Assembly (NCBI GenBank): GCA_937936615.1
Contig: CALDDN010000033.1
Location: 1 to 59,000, forward strand
Origin: an uncultured Bacteroidia bacterium
Lineage (GTDB): Bacteria; Bacteroidota; Bacteroidia; J057; CALDDN01
Direction: 5' to 3'
Length of the DNA: 59,000 nucleotides
A program made the position numbers and the translations under genes. How positions within the stretch are numbered: the stretch's first letter is position 1; the number at the start of each line of letters is the position of its first letter. Below the pieces are notes generated by a model, which did not search any database, was not told the DNA's origin, and saw only the letters and a list, made by a program, of their open reading frames with translations. Shown here piece after piece: positions 16,988 through 26,447 of the stretch.

Positions 16988-17026
16988 AGTCGGACGGCGT
17001 TTGCCAATTTAGCGGGCTGTTTCGTC

Positions 17027-17098
17027 GGCACCGTAGTTCAACGGATAGAACGGAGGTTTCCGGAGCCTCAGATACAGGTTCGATTCCTGTCGGTGCTA
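17027..17098 (+). tRNA. tRNA-Arg (anticodon CCG)
   Basis: A complete cloverleaf folds by eye. The acceptor is GGCACCG/CGGTGCT (G-U at the end), the D-arm GTTC...GAAC, and the anticodon arm GAGGT-TTCCGGA-GCCTC with CCG in the loop. The T-arm is ACAGG-TTCGATT-CCTGT and the discriminator is A. CCA is not encoded. It is followed by a strong terminator. Confidence 0.95.
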
Positions 17099-17107
17099 CT
17101 GCGCAGG

Positions 17108-17137
17108 GCTGTTTCCGCGGGGAAGCAGCTTTTTTTT
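17108..17137 (+). terminator. Rho-independent terminator of the tRNA-Arg gene
   Basis: A 9-bp stem (GCTGTTTCC / GGAAGCAGC, one G-U) with loop GCGG is followed directly by eight T residues. It starts 10 bases after the tRNA. Confidence 0.9.
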
Positions 17138-17328
17138 GCCGAGTGAATGGCTTGGCATGCAGCTCTTCGGCTGCGACTTCCTCGCTTGTAAAGTTAGGGC
17201 TGAATGGCTTCAGCTTGACCTGTTTAAAAATAAAAAATAAATCCGGCCCGATGTTTTTTATCGATTGAAATACAGTTGTATTTCTGCTTGAAAAAGGCTT
17301 GCCATGGGCGTGTCGGGCCTGGATGAAA

Positions 17329-18153
17329 TCAGTCGGAAAGCCTCGTATCCGGTTTAGCGGTCTTCCCCCATCGCCCCTCAAAAACTGCCGCTACCGGCCC
17401 CACCAGCTCGATGGCTTGCTCGGCCCTGAAATGCACAGCCAGCTGCCCGCCTTGCGTCCGAATGCTGATTTCGTCAGCTTGGGGCTGTCTCAACGTCCGC
17501 CAGGCCACGGCTGCAGCCGTTACGCCGGTTCCGCAGCTCAGGGTTTCGGCTTCGACGCCCCGCTCCCAGGTGCGTATGGCCAGAGCTTTTGGTCCGATGG
17601 GCTGCACGAAGTTGACGTTCGTGCCGCCCGGCTCGTAGCGGCGGGCGAAGCGGATGGGTGGGGCCAGGGCAGCCAGATCGAGCTTGTCGAGCGGCTCATC
17701 AACCCATACAACGTGGTGGGGTGAGCCGGTGTCGAGAAAACAGTTGTGCGGGTCGATCAGCTCGACCTCGCCCGCAACGCGCATGGAGACGCACAGAGTC
17801 GCTTCCTTTTCATTCTCCTTCAAAAAAGAAAAGGTGTGCAGGCCGTCGGCTGCCCAGAGTGTTCCCGATGGGCCGCACAGGCCGAGGCTGCGGGCGAAGT
17901 GGGCCGCAGCCCGCGAGCCATTGCCGCAGAGCGAGCCGATGCGTCCGTCGGCATTGCAGTAGATCAGTTCGAAATGGGCGGCCACGTGGTGGCGGATGAG
18001 CATCAGGCCATCGGCCCCGATGCCGAAGCGGCGGTCGCAGAGGCGGGCCACGAAATCGACGGCCTCAAGTGGAAAAGACAGCCGGCGGTCGTCGATGAGG
18101 ATGAAGTCGTTGCCGGCGGCCTGATACTTGACGAAATCGAAGGCGTAAGCCAT
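17329..18153 (-). CDS. dapF: Diaminopimelate epimerase
   Basis: This 274-residue protein converts LL- to meso-diaminopimelate for lysine and peptidoglycan synthesis in the cytoplasm. Both catalytic cysteines are present in their signatures: C76 (SLCGNGSRAAAHFAR) and C207 (ETLSCGTGVTAAAVA). The N-terminal FVKYQAAGNDFILID and the GIGADGLMLI motif also match. Length is normal. The start MAYAFDFVKYQAAGND fits the family. It lies 23 bases before the ychF stop-side boundary on the same strand order (ychF is downstream of its own start at 19274 and ends at 18177), so dapF may be read through from ychF. Confidence 0.96.
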   Translation of the reverse strand: MAYAFDFVKYQAAGNDFILIDDRRLSFPLEAVDFVARLCDRRFGIGADGLMLIRHHVAAHFELIYCNADGRIGSLCGNGSRAAAHFARSLGLCGPSGTLWAADGLHTFSFLKENEKEATLCVSMRVAGEVELIDPHNCFLDTGSPHHVVWVDEPLDKLDLAALAPPIRFARRYEPGGTNVNFVQPIGPKALAIRTWERGVEAETLSCGTGVTAAAVAWRTLRQPQADEISIRTQGGQLAVHFRAEQAIELVGPVAAVFEGRWGKTAKPDTRLSD

Positions 18154-18176
18154 GCTCGATAGGGATAGACCGGGCC

Positions 18177-19274
18177 TCAGACATTGAAGCGGAAGTGCAG
18201 CACGTCGCCATCCTGCACGACGTAGTCCTTGCCCTGCACGGCCAGTTTCCCCGCCTCGCGCACTCCGGCTTCAGTTTTGTAGGTCAGCAGATCGGGAATT
18301 TTGATGACTTCGGCGCGGATGAAGCCCCGCTCGAAATCGGAGTGGATGACTCCGGCGGCCTGGGGGGCTTTGGTACCGGCGGGGATGGTCCAGGCGCGGA
18401 CTTCTTTTTCGCCGGCCGTGAAGTAGGTTTGCAGGCCCAGCAGCTGGTAGGCGGCGCGGATGAGCACATGCAGGCCCGGTTCCGCGATGCCCAGAGACTG
18501 GAGGAACTCGAGGCGTTCGGCGGGGTCGTCGAGCTGGGCAATCTGCTCCTCGATGGCCGCCGAGATGACCATGACTCCGGCTCCTTCGGCCTCGGCCATC
18601 TGGCGGACGCGGGCCACCCAGTCGTTGCCCTGGGGCAGGCTGCCCTCCTCGACGTTGCAGACGTAGAGTACGGGTTTGTCGGTCAGCAGGAAGAAAGGCC
18701 GCAGCAGCTCGTCGTCTTCGGGGGTGCGGGCAAAGCCCCGTGCCGAGCGGCCCTGCTGCAGGTGAGCCGTCAGTCCTTCGATCAGTTCGTAGAGGCGTTT
18801 GGCTTCTTTGTCGCCGCTTTTGGCGGCCCGCTGGTATTTGGCGGCCTGTTTTTCGAGGGTTTCCAGGTCTTTGAGCTGCAGTTCGGTGTCGATGATGTCT
18901 TTGTCGCGCAGGGGATCGACCCCGCCTTCGACGTGCACGATGTTCGGGTCGTCGAAGCAGCGCAGCACGTGCAGGATGGCATCGCACTCGCGGATGTTGG
19001 CCAGGAACTGATTGCCGAGGCCCTCACCGCGGCTGGCTCCCTTGACCAGACCGGCGATATCGACAATCTGCACGACCGTCGGAACGACCCGCTGGGGTTT
19101 GACCAGATTGGCCAGCTGATCGAGCCGCGGGTCGGGTACGGGCACCATGCCCACGTTGGGTTCAATGGTGCAGAAGGGGTAATTGGCCGATTCGGCCCCG
19201 GCATTCGACAGGGCGTTGAACAGGGTGGACTTGCCTACGTTGGGCAGGCCCACGATGCCGCATTTGAATCCCAT
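18177..19274 (-). CDS. ychF: YchF/Ola1 family P-loop ATPase
   Basis: This 365-residue protein has the usual YchF length. The Walker A is GLPNVGKST (9-17) and switch/Walker B reads VDIAGLVKGASRGEGLGNQFL. The specificity loop is NVEE instead of NKxD, which is why YchF prefers ATP. A coiled-coil insert follows the G domain, and a C-terminal TGS domain ends in KDYVVQDGDVLHFRFNV. YchF is a conserved translation- and stress-related ATPase that binds ribosomes. It starts at MGFKCGIVGLPN. dapF follows 23 bases after its stop in the same direction. Confidence 0.97.
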   Translation of the reverse strand: MGFKCGIVGLPNVGKSTLFNALSNAGAESANYPFCTIEPNVGMVPVPDPRLDQLANLVKPQRVVPTVVQIVDIAGLVKGASRGEGLGNQFLANIRECDAILHVLRCFDDPNIVHVEGGVDPLRDKDIIDTELQLKDLETLEKQAAKYQRAAKSGDKEAKRLYELIEGLTAHLQQGRSARGFARTPEDDELLRPFFLLTDKPVLYVCNVEEGSLPQGNDWVARVRQMAEAEGAGVMVISAAIEEQIAQLDDPAERLEFLQSLGIAEPGLHVLIRAAYQLLGLQTYFTAGEKEVRAWTIPAGTKAPQAAGVIHSDFERGFIRAEVIKIPDLLTYKTEAGVREAGKLAVQGKDYVVQDGDVLHFRFNV

Positions 19275-19353
19275 AGGCAGATTAAAGACATGGACGCTGC
19301 AGGCGTCCGAAAACGAGCGGCAAGTTAGGGCTTTCGGCCCGATTGACAGCCCC

Positions 19354-19731
19354 TCAGCGTTCGCCTTTAGGCCCCAGCACCAGGTCCTGCTTGACCACCG
19401 CCCCGAAGGAGCGCGTATCCAGGTTTTCGGTCGAGACGAAGACCGAGCTGCTTTCGAGGCCGGGTGCGGTGGCCGTCAGGCGGAAGCGTTGCCCTTGGGG
19501 GATGTTCATGGCGTATTCGCCTCTGGCATCGGTACGGGCAGTGTCGATGAGCGGCAGGTCGGGGCCTTCGATCAGTTGATAGATTTTGAGGCTGGCCCCC
19601 TCGACGGGGCGCAGCGTGCCTTTGTGCTGGACTTTTCCGGTGAGTACGACCTTGGCCGTCTGACGGGGCCAGGCACTGGCCAGGGCAGCAGCCAGGCAGG
19701 CGCACGCAAGAGCCAAAACTAATTTGCGCAT
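19354..19731 (-). CDS. Small secreted carboxypeptidase-regulatory-like domain protein
   Basis: The protein has 125 residues with a signal peptide (MRKLVLALACACLAAALASA). A single Ig-like fold of the carboxypeptidase regulatory-like type follows: LTGKVQHKGTLRPVEGASLKIYQ ... DARGEYAMNIPQGQRFRLTATAPG. Such domains are common in surface and periplasmic proteins of Bacteroidota. No catalytic part is attached. It is divergent from the large IgGFc-like gene, with a shared intergenic region, and runs toward ychF. Confidence 0.75.
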   Translation of the reverse strand: MRKLVLALACACLAAALASAWPRQTAKVVLTGKVQHKGTLRPVEGASLKIYQLIEGPDLPLIDTARTDARGEYAMNIPQGQRFRLTATAPGLESSSVFVSTENLDTRSFGAVVKQDLVLGPKGER

Positions 19732-19872
19732 GGAACGTTCGGGGTTAAGGTGTGATGCACTAAGTTACCCAAAATTTGGCTTGGCTGACCGTTCAAGTGC
19801 TCAAAGTAACCATTCAGGAGGCAAGGCTGCGAACTGGCCCCCTTGCGTGCGAATCGATGCGAAAAAAAAGTG

Positions 19873-19879
19873 TACTTTG
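19873..19879 (+). promoter_or_regulatory. Candidate -7 element upstream of the IgGFc-like gene
   Basis: TACTTTG is one base shorter than the Bacteroidota box TAnnTTTG. It lies about 50 bases before the preferred ATG at 19929. Its position argues against the upstream ATGs at 19857 and 19890. No good -33 element is seen. Confidence 0.3.
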
Positions 19880-19928
19880 CGTGTTGGTTATGCAAAAATC
19901 TAAACCATTTTTTTATTCCGTTCGATTG

Positions 19929-22900
19929 ATGTTCCGGCGTCTGGCTGTCGTGCTGGCTCTTGTATATGCTTCCCTGGCAGTGGTACCCGCGGTACAGGCC
20001 CAACGCCTGCTCACGACCAAGGGCGACAACTTCTGGTTCGGGTTCATGGACAACTCGATCGAGCGGGCAGTACCCAACTTGTGGATTTTTGTTTCGGTGC
20101 CTTTCCCCGATGATGGAAGTCGTCCGACCGATTCGGTTCTGGTTTACCTGCGTTTCACCGTGCCCGAGGAACGAAGTTTCGATCCCCCCTACGACGTTCG
20201 ATTGCGATCGGTTCAGGTTTTCGATTCGTTTCGGGTAGCTTATGGACAGGTCTATTCCGTCGTTTTCCCAACTACAGACAACCGGCAAGGCTCGAACCAC
20301 CCCTCGGGTCTGCCCGATCGCTTTCGAGGAATCAACAAACTGTACCCCCGAAATTACGGCTACCGCCTGATGAATGCCAACCAGTACATCGATGCGCAGG
20401 GCAATTCCGTCCCATTTCCACAAAATGCCATCAACATTCAATCGACGGCCGATATCAATGTGTTCATTCTCAATCAACGCCCCTTCACCACGGACGCATC
20501 GATTGTCTACCCCTCTGGCGTGCAAGGTTCGGATTACTACGTGCTCGCCTACGACGAGACCCGTACAACAGCTGGAGGCGACCCCACCGATCCGACGAAT
20601 ATTCGCGTGGATTGGGTCTCCCAGCTCATGGTTGTTGCCAGCGACGATGTGGAGATCACCCTTGAGGCTCCCTCGGCGGCTGCCTTGGCCCGTCGCCGTC
20701 CGGTGGAACGGGAAATTCGGCTCAGAGATGGACGCAGGCTGCGGCCGGGCGAAAAAATCACCTTCAGGATGTCCCAAGGGCAAACCCATTTGATTCAATC
20801 GAACCAGGACCTGACGGGTTGCCGGGTCTACATCGAGGGCGGGGGGTCCTGCAAAGGCTTCTCGTTGTTTGGCGGCAATCAGTGTACTACGGTGGGCAAC
20901 CAAGCCGCCTGCGATCACGTAGTGGAGATGATCCTGCCCATTCGCGATGCCTCGAACGAATACATTATAACGGGTCCCAGACTGCGTAGAAGCGAAAGGT
21001 ATCGCTTTACCGCGATCGAAGACAGCACCGAGGTTACGGTTCACAGTGCCAATCCCATTACCTTCCGGCTCAATACCGGCGAATTTGTCGATACGGCCAT
21101 TGTAACAGGCCGCGACGGATTTGCCTACCGCGTCAGTGGCAACAAGCCCTTCCTGACCACCCAAAACGGCATGAGCCTTTTTACCGATCAGCCCGGTGCC
21201 GTTACAACCGGTTGGGGCGACCCCTACATGCTTCAGATGCCCGGCACCGAGATGATGTTTGCCAAAAGCTCGTCCGTCCTGCTGCTCGATTTTCCGCCCA
21301 GCCGAATCGCCACTGACAAGAAATGGCTGCACTATGTAACGATACTGACCCAAACCGATTTGGTGGACTACATTCACATCAACGACCGGCTCGAAATCAT
21401 CAATTACTACGGAGATGTCAATCCGCTGGTACCGATCAGTTCGTTATTCAAGCCTGTATTCAATTATGAAGGGTATAGCTGGGCAACGATTATTTACGAC
21501 ATCAGGAAAATGGGGGAAACGGGCGAACCGCTGCTCATTAACATCAACCTCAAGGACCCCTCGGGGCAACGCCAGTTTGGCCTCGACGAAGGCTTCGCTG
21601 CTTTTGTGGTTGGCTACAACAACTTCGACTCCTACGGCTATACCGCTGCCGTGGGCATGATTCAGGTGGGCCAGATGGAAAGCAGCGAGTTTCGCCGCGT
21701 CATGAATCCCTGCCGCGGCGACGCCAAAGGCGAATTCTGGTTCCGCACGCGCTTTGGCCTGACCTCGCCCGACCTCGTCGACCTGCCTACCGATCCCAAC
21801 GACCCGACCCCAATAGCTAGGGACTTCACCTATAAGTTCAGACTCGAACGCCTCGATGGGGAAAACGGCAACGTCGTCGAAACCATCGAAAATCCACAGG
21901 TCTACCTCGTCAGCGGCTTCCAGAACTACAACCCGGCCTACCCCCAGGGCCTGCTCGTCCGGATTGTGGGCCTGCGATCCGGCCATTACCGCGTCCACAT
22001 TCTCGATTACGAAAACCCGCCCTGCGAGCGTTCCCTCGCCTTCTTTATCGAGGAACCCGATCCGCCCATTGAGGCCGATCCGCGCCAGTTCTGCTACGTG
22101 CCCGAACCCTATGAGAGCCTGAGCATCCAGGCTCAGGCCGACGGCGGACGCTGGTGCGCTGTGCCCGGCGTGCTGCTCGACGGACGAGCCTTCCCGGATT
22201 TCACCGTGGCATTCAACCCCGAGACGGGCCAGACGATCAGCTTCAACACCGAGCAGTTCAAGGATTTGAACTTCCGCGACCGCCTCGAGTTCACGGTGCA
22301 GTACGTCTCGCCGACCTTCGACCAGCAGAAAACAAACACCATTCCCGACTGCGACAACGGCTGTCCCACGCCCGTGCCGGTGCTCCTGCGCATGACCCCC
22401 GAAGCCCAGTTCCGCGTGGCCGAAGCCCTCACCGAGTTCGACGACCTGCCCGATACCCTCATCTTCGGCGACCCCGAACACATGCGCAGCTTTGTGTTCC
22501 GCCTCGAAAATCAGACCGACGTGTCAGGCATGAACGTGCGCACCCGCTGGTTCTACCAGGAAGACGGCCAAGCACCGGTTGAGTTTACGCCCGACCCCGT
22601 AAACCCCGTCTTCGAGCGGCCCGAATTCCAGAGTCCCCTCGAAACCGAGTTCCGCAACTACCGCATCATCCTCGAAGTAACGACCGTCGAAAACGACTGC
22701 CAGGACACCATCAGCAAAACCGTCGCCATTCAGTACCCCAACATCATCTACTTCCCCAACGTTTTCACCCCCAACGGCGACGGGGTCAACGATGTGTTCC
22801 GGCCCTTCCGCACCGAAGGCATCAACCAGTACCTCATCATCATCTACGACCGCTGGGGCATGGAGCAGTTCCGCTCCGAGGATACCAACAAGCACTGGGA

Positions 22901-23018
22901 TGGCACCGTCAACGGACGCGGCGAAGCCCAGGCCGGTACCTACTTCTGGTACGCCAAGTACAAGTCCATCGCCGGAGTCGAGACCGTGCGCACGGGCAGC
23001 GTTTCCCTCATCCGTTAA
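19929..23018 (+). CDS. IgGFc-binding-domain-like surface protein with T9SS type B sorting domain
   Basis: The protein has 1029 residues from the ATG at 19929, which gives a good signal peptide (MFRRLAVVLALVYASLAVVPAVQAQ). The N-terminal ~450 residues resemble the IgGFc-binding N-terminal domain found in many Bacteroidota surface proteins (GDNFWFGFMDN; YYVLAYDETRT; NEYIITGPRLRRSERYRFTAIEDSTEVTVHS; GDPYMLQMPGTE). A long beta-rich middle follows. The last ~90 residues are the gliding-motility/type B sorting domain (YFPNVFTPNGDGVNDVF ... IYDRWGMEQF ... AGTYFWYAKY). It should be exported by the T9SS and shown on, or released from, the surface. The small secreted gene follows after 8 bases. Confidence 0.88.
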   Translation: MFRRLAVVLALVYASLAVVPAVQAQRLLTTKGDNFWFGFMDNSIERAVPNLWIFVSVPFPDDGSRPTDSVLVYLRFTVPEERSFDPPYDVRLRSVQVFDSFRVAYGQVYSVVFPTTDNRQGSNHPSGLPDRFRGINKLYPRNYGYRLMNANQYIDAQGNSVPFPQNAINIQSTADINVFILNQRPFTTDASIVYPSGVQGSDYYVLAYDETRTTAGGDPTDPTNIRVDWVSQLMVVASDDVEITLEAPSAAALARRRPVEREIRLRDGRRLRPGEKITFRMSQGQTHLIQSNQDLTGCRVYIEGGGSCKGFSLFGGNQCTTVGNQAACDHVVEMILPIRDASNEYIITGPRLRRSERYRFTAIEDSTEVTVHSANPITFRLNTGEFVDTAIVTGRDGFAYRVSGNKPFLTTQNGMSLFTDQPGAVTTGWGDPYMLQMPGTEMMFAKSSSVLLLDFPPSRIATDKKWLHYVTILTQTDLVDYIHINDRLEIINYYGDVNPLVPISSLFKPVFNYEGYSWATIIYDIRKMGETGEPLLININLKDPSGQRQFGLDEGFAAFVVGYNNFDSYGYTAAVGMIQVGQMESSEFRRVMNPCRGDAKGEFWFRTRFGLTSPDLVDLPTDPNDPTPIARDFTYKFRLERLDGENGNVVETIENPQVYLVSGFQNYNPAYPQGLLVRIVGLRSGHYRVHILDYENPPCERSLAFFIEEPDPPIEADPRQFCYVPEPYESLSIQAQADGGRWCAVPGVLLDGRAFPDFTVAFNPETGQTISFNTEQFKDLNFRDRLEFTVQYVSPTFDQQKTNTIPDCDNGCPTPVPVLLRMTPEAQFRVAEALTEFDDLPDTLIFGDPEHMRSFVFRLENQTDVSGMNVRTRWFYQEDGQAPVEFTPDPVNPVFERPEFQSPLETEFRNYRIILEVTTVENDCQDTISKTVAIQYPNIIYFPNVFTPNGDGVNDVFRPFRTEGINQYLIIIYDRWGMEQFRSEDTNKHWDGTVNGRGEAQAGTYFWYAKYKSIAGVETVRTGSVSLIR

Positions 23019-23026
23019 TTCGATCC

Positions 23027-23572
23027 ATGAAACCGCATTCAATTTTAGCAGGGCTGATCGCAGCCCTGCTTTTTTATGGTTGGGCAGCGGCCCAGCCCAC
23101 CGCCACGCTAGAGCCTGATTTCATCACCCGCGAAGCGACCGCTTGCAGCAGCTGCCCCCCCTGCCGCGATGAGAGCCAGCAGAACTGGCTGACCATCCGC
23201 TGCGCCCCAAGCACCGATGCCGCCGTGCGCCTCATCGACAAGGCCACGGGCCGCTGCTGCCGCCTGGCCTTCGTGGCGGCCGGCGACAGCCTGCGCCTGA
23301 CGGGCATCCCTGCGGGGCAGTACTTCTGCCGCATCGCCTACGGGCGTGACTGGCAGTTCGACGACCCGGGCAGCTGCCGCGGCCACTTCGCCGCAAAAGC
23401 CATCTACAAGGAATCGAAACGCATTTTCGACTTCCGGCCCCTCGAACGCAAAAAATACGTACAGTACCCAGGCTTCGTGCTCAGCCTGAGCCTGACCGAA
23501 GAAACCGCCCCCGCCGACGCAGGCAAAGCCGTCAAAGACCAGCCCATTACCGCCGACCAGTTCAACCGCTAG
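23027..23572 (+). CDS. Cysteine-rich secreted protein, unknown function
   Basis: This 181-residue protein has a signal peptide (MKPHSILAGLIAALLFYGWAAAQ). Eight cysteines follow, starting with a CSSCPPC cluster near residues 39-45 and including an RCC pair; these could form disulfides or bind metal. It has no recognised family. It begins 8 bases after the IgGFc-like adhesin gene in the same direction, so it is probably co-transcribed. A role in folding, anchoring or partnering that adhesin is inference. Its TAG stop is shared, in the palindrome CTAG, with the stop of the convergent pheT. Confidence 0.7.
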   Translation: MKPHSILAGLIAALLFYGWAAAQPTATLEPDFITREATACSSCPPCRDESQQNWLTIRCAPSTDAAVRLIDKATGRCCRLAFVAAGDSLRLTGIPAGQYFCRIAYGRDWQFDDPGSCRGHFAAKAIYKESKRIFDFRPLERKKYVQYPGFVLSLSLTEETAPADAGKAVKDQPITADQFNR

Positions 23573-25971
23573 ACCCGCAGTTCCACGTCGGGGTTCTGGC
23601 GCAGGGCCGCAAAAATTTTGTCCATCACCTGCTGGATGCGCTCATCGGTCAGGGTCTGTTCGCTGTCCTGCAGCACGACCGAGAGGGCATAGCTGGTGCG
23701 ACTTTCGCCCTTGGGCTGGTAGACATCGAAGAGATCGACGGCGCGGATGAGCTTGGGGCTGCACGTGCGGATCGCTTCGGCTAACTGGGCGAAGGTCGTG
23801 CCCCCCCCCAGCAGCAAACTGATATCGCGGCGCACCGCCGGAAAACGGGGCAGCTCGACAAACTGGATGCGCTGCTGCTGGGCCGCCGCCCGCAGGGCTT
23901 CCCAGTCCAGCTCGGCAAAGTAGACCTCCTGTTTGATGCCCGCCTCCTTGAGCCAGCGCGGGGCCACGAGGCCCGCCCGCCCGACCTCGCGTTTGTTCAG
24001 GCGGTAGGTCTGGCCCCAGGCCAGCTCGGAGTCGTCGCCGCGCTCGCTTTCGCCCAGTTCCAGCCCCAGCAGCTGGGCCACCCCCATTACTGCTCCTTTC
24101 AGGTCGAAGAAATCGACCGCTTCGACTGCCCCGCCCCACCAGGCCGGCTGGCGGCGGCCCGTCAGGTAAAGGGCCAGGCGTTGCGTTTCGGCGTAGTGGG
24201 TTTGTCCGTCTTTTATAAATGAAAAATAAATTTTGCCCATGTCGAAGAGCCGCAGATCGGGCTGCTGGCGGTTGAGGTTGTGGGCGATGACCTCGAGGCC
24301 GGTCAGGAGCATGGTCTCGCGCAGTACGGCATGTTCCTCGCTCAGGGGATTGAGCATGTTGACCGAGCGGTCGCTGCGGTAGCGGGCCGCAATCAGTGAG
24401 TTGGTGCGAATTTCGAAAAAGCCGTTGGCGGCCAGGTAATCGGCCACGCGCTCGTCGTAGACGTAGCAGCTGTCGTCGGTCGTGGCTTGGGGTACGGCGT
24501 TGAGGCGCGGGCTGGGGTCGATGCGGTTGTAGCCATATACGCGTAATATTTCCTCGACCACGTCCTGAAACCGCTGCACATCGGCGCGGTAGCGGGGCAC
24601 AAACAGGCGCAGGCAGTCGGGGTCGTCGGTCGGCTGGCGTACGATGGACAGCCGGTCGAGAATGGCCTCGACCTCGGTGCGGGGCAGTTCCTGGCCAATA
24701 AGCCGCCAGGCCCGTGCAAACGAGAACTCGACCTCGAAGGGTGCAAAATCCGAAAAACGCTGATCGACGATTTCGGAGCAGCGGCCCCCGGCTATCTCGC
24801 CCACCAGCTGGGCGAAGCGTTGCAGGGCATAGACCACCAGTTGCGGGTCGGTGCCTCGGCTGAAGCGGTAGGCCGTCTCGCTGTGAATGCCTAAGCGGCG
24901 GGCCGTGCGCCGGATGCCCGCAGGCGCGAAGTAGGCCGATTCGACGAAAATTTCGGTTGTTGCCTCGCTCACGCCCGAGGAGGTGCCGCCCATGATGCCC
25001 GCCAGACACAGCGGCGCGGTCCGGTCGCCGATCAGCAGGTCGTCCGGCCCGACGCGGTAGCTGCGCTCGTCGAGGGCTGCGAAATCGGTTTCTGCTGTCA
25101 GGGTATTGATAATGAGCTCCTTACCGTCGATCTTCGACGCATCGAAGGCGTGCAGAGGCTGCCCGATCTCAAAGAGGATGTAGTTGGTCAGGTCTACGAT
25201 GTTGTTGATGGGCCGTTGGCCCACGGCCAGCAGCCGCTGCTGCAGCCAGAAAGGGCTTGGCCCCACCCGTAGGCCTTGTACCTGCAGACCGGCGTAGCGC
25301 GGGCAGCGGTCGGTCGCTTCGACGCGGAAGCGGATGTCCGCCGGAAACGCGCCCAGCGGGGCCGTGCTGGTATCGGGCAGGTTCAGCTCCCGATCGAGGG
25401 CGGCGGCCAGGTCGCGGGCCACCCCGAAATGCGACATGGCATCGGTGCGGTTGGGCGTCAGGCCGATCGTCAGGATGGTATCGCGGTAGACGGGCAGCAC
25501 CTGATCGAGGGGCGTGCCCGGGGCGGCGTCGGTATCGAGCACGAGGATGCCCCCGTGGTTGCTGCCCAGGCCCAGCTCATCCTCGGCGCAGATCATGCCG
25601 AAGGATTCGACCCCGCGGATTTTGGCTTTGCGAAGCGTCAGCGGCTCGCCCGTGGTGGGGTAGAGGGTCGTGCCGACCAGACCGACGGGAACGCGCTGCC
25701 CCTGCGCAACGTTAGGTGCGCCGCAGACGATCTGCAAAGGGGCCTCGCCGCCCACTTCGACGCGGGTTACCCGCAGGCGGTCGGCATCGGGGTGGGGCTG
25801 CACTTCCAGCACATGCCCCACCACCACGCCCGCCAGCCCGCCTCGGACACTCTCGTAAAGTTCAATGCCTTCAACCTCCAGACCGAGGAGGGTCAGGCGG
25901 TCGGCCAGGTCGGTATCGGTCAGGTCGTCGAGGGGCAGCAGGCTGCGGAGCCACTGGATCGAGATGCGCAT
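23569..25971 (-). CDS. pheT: Phenylalanine-tRNA ligase beta subunit
   Basis: This 800-residue protein charges tRNA-Phe together with PheS (not in the window). It starts at MRISIQWLRSLLPLDD. The tRNA-binding EMAP/OB domain is at about 40-150 (VVVGHVLEVQPHPDADRLRV ... VCGAPNV). B3/4 and B5 domains follow (RYAGLQVQGLRVGPSPFWLQ; GTDPQLVVYALQRFAQLVGEI), then the catalytic-like core. The C-terminal anticodon-binding FDX-ACB domain is present (FPAVRRDISLLL ... LTDERIQQVMDKIFAAL). Length is normal. A short AT-rich patch lies in the gene near 24210-24240. Coding for pheT alone, apart from pheS, is common in Bacteroidota. Confidence 0.97.
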   Translation of the reverse strand: MRISIQWLRSLLPLDDLTDTDLADRLTLLGLEVEGIELYESVRGGLAGVVVGHVLEVQPHPDADRLRVTRVEVGGEAPLQIVCGAPNVAQGQRVPVGLVGTTLYPTTGEPLTLRKAKIRGVESFGMICAEDELGLGSNHGGILVLDTDAAPGTPLDQVLPVYRDTILTIGLTPNRTDAMSHFGVARDLAAALDRELNLPDTSTAPLGAFPADIRFRVEATDRCPRYAGLQVQGLRVGPSPFWLQQRLLAVGQRPINNIVDLTNYILFEIGQPLHAFDASKIDGKELIINTLTAETDFAALDERSYRVGPDDLLIGDRTAPLCLAGIMGGTSSGVSEATTEIFVESAYFAPAGIRRTARRLGIHSETAYRFSRGTDPQLVVYALQRFAQLVGEIAGGRCSEIVDQRFSDFAPFEVEFSFARAWRLIGQELPRTEVEAILDRLSIVRQPTDDPDCLRLFVPRYRADVQRFQDVVEEILRVYGYNRIDPSPRLNAVPQATTDDSCYVYDERVADYLAANGFFEIRTNSLIAARYRSDRSVNMLNPLSEEHAVLRETMLLTGLEVIAHNLNRQQPDLRLFDMGKIYFSFIKDGQTHYAETQRLALYLTGRRQPAWWGGAVEAVDFFDLKGAVMGVAQLLGLELGESERGDDSELAWGQTYRLNKREVGRAGLVAPRWLKEAGIKQEVYFAELDWEALRAAAQQQRIQFVELPRFPAVRRDISLLLGGGTTFAQLAEAIRTCSPKLIRAVDLFDVYQPKGESRTSYALSVVLQDSEQTLTDERIQQVMDKIFAALRQNPDVELRV

Positions 25972-26153
25972 GGTGAAATCGGGGTTTGCGGCCTGCAAGT
26001 TACACACGCGCGGGGCTGCATGGCCCGTCCCGGCGCGGGCTTACCCTCGCCACGAACGATCAATCTCCCTTGCAGCCAGGCGGTGAATTATTCGGTAATA
26101 GATGATGGATTTAATCCTTGAGTCGATTGGTACTGAGTATTGAGTTTTAATTC

Positions 26154-26179
26154 TATTTTTATTTAAAAAAATAAAAATA
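26154..26179. repeat. AT-only perfect inverted repeat
   Basis: TATTTTTATTT, a 4-base loop (AAAA), then AAATAAAAATA: an 11-bp perfect stem without any G or C. A similar AT-only hairpin lies at 34801-34826. It could be a weak bidirectional terminator or a bent-DNA site. Confidence 0.5.
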
Positions 26180-26417
26180 AGTCATTAAATAAATAAACTA
26201 TTCGGATGTAAAATTCCTCAAGACTTGGAGGGGCATTCAGTCCTTATCGCCTGACCGGCTTTTGTGTACCGGCTACTGATGCATTGATTTTAGTTTTGTT
26301 TCATTAAATCAGAACATGTACCATGGCAAAAAATCAGGTTATTTTTCCATTCCTTACATTTATATATTTTATTTAATGAAAAAAGTCTTAGCCTGTTCTG
26401 CCATTCGATGCTATCGC

Positions 26418-26447
26418 TTGGCTTGGCATCGATTTGACTTAATTTTG
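26418..26447 (+). promoter_or_regulatory. Bacteroidota-type promoter of the DUF4476 gene
   Basis: A TTG (26418-26420), 19 bases of spacing, and TAATTTTG (26440-26447) match the -33/-7 consensus TTG-N19-TAnnTTTG exactly. Transcription would begin near 26453, just before the ATG at 26463, giving a very short leader. Confidence 0.6.

Noticed and set aside
19719-21377. 552-codon open frame opposite the IgGFc-like gene
   Set aside because: It has no recognisable domain and overlaps a gene with a signal peptide and T9SS sorting domain.
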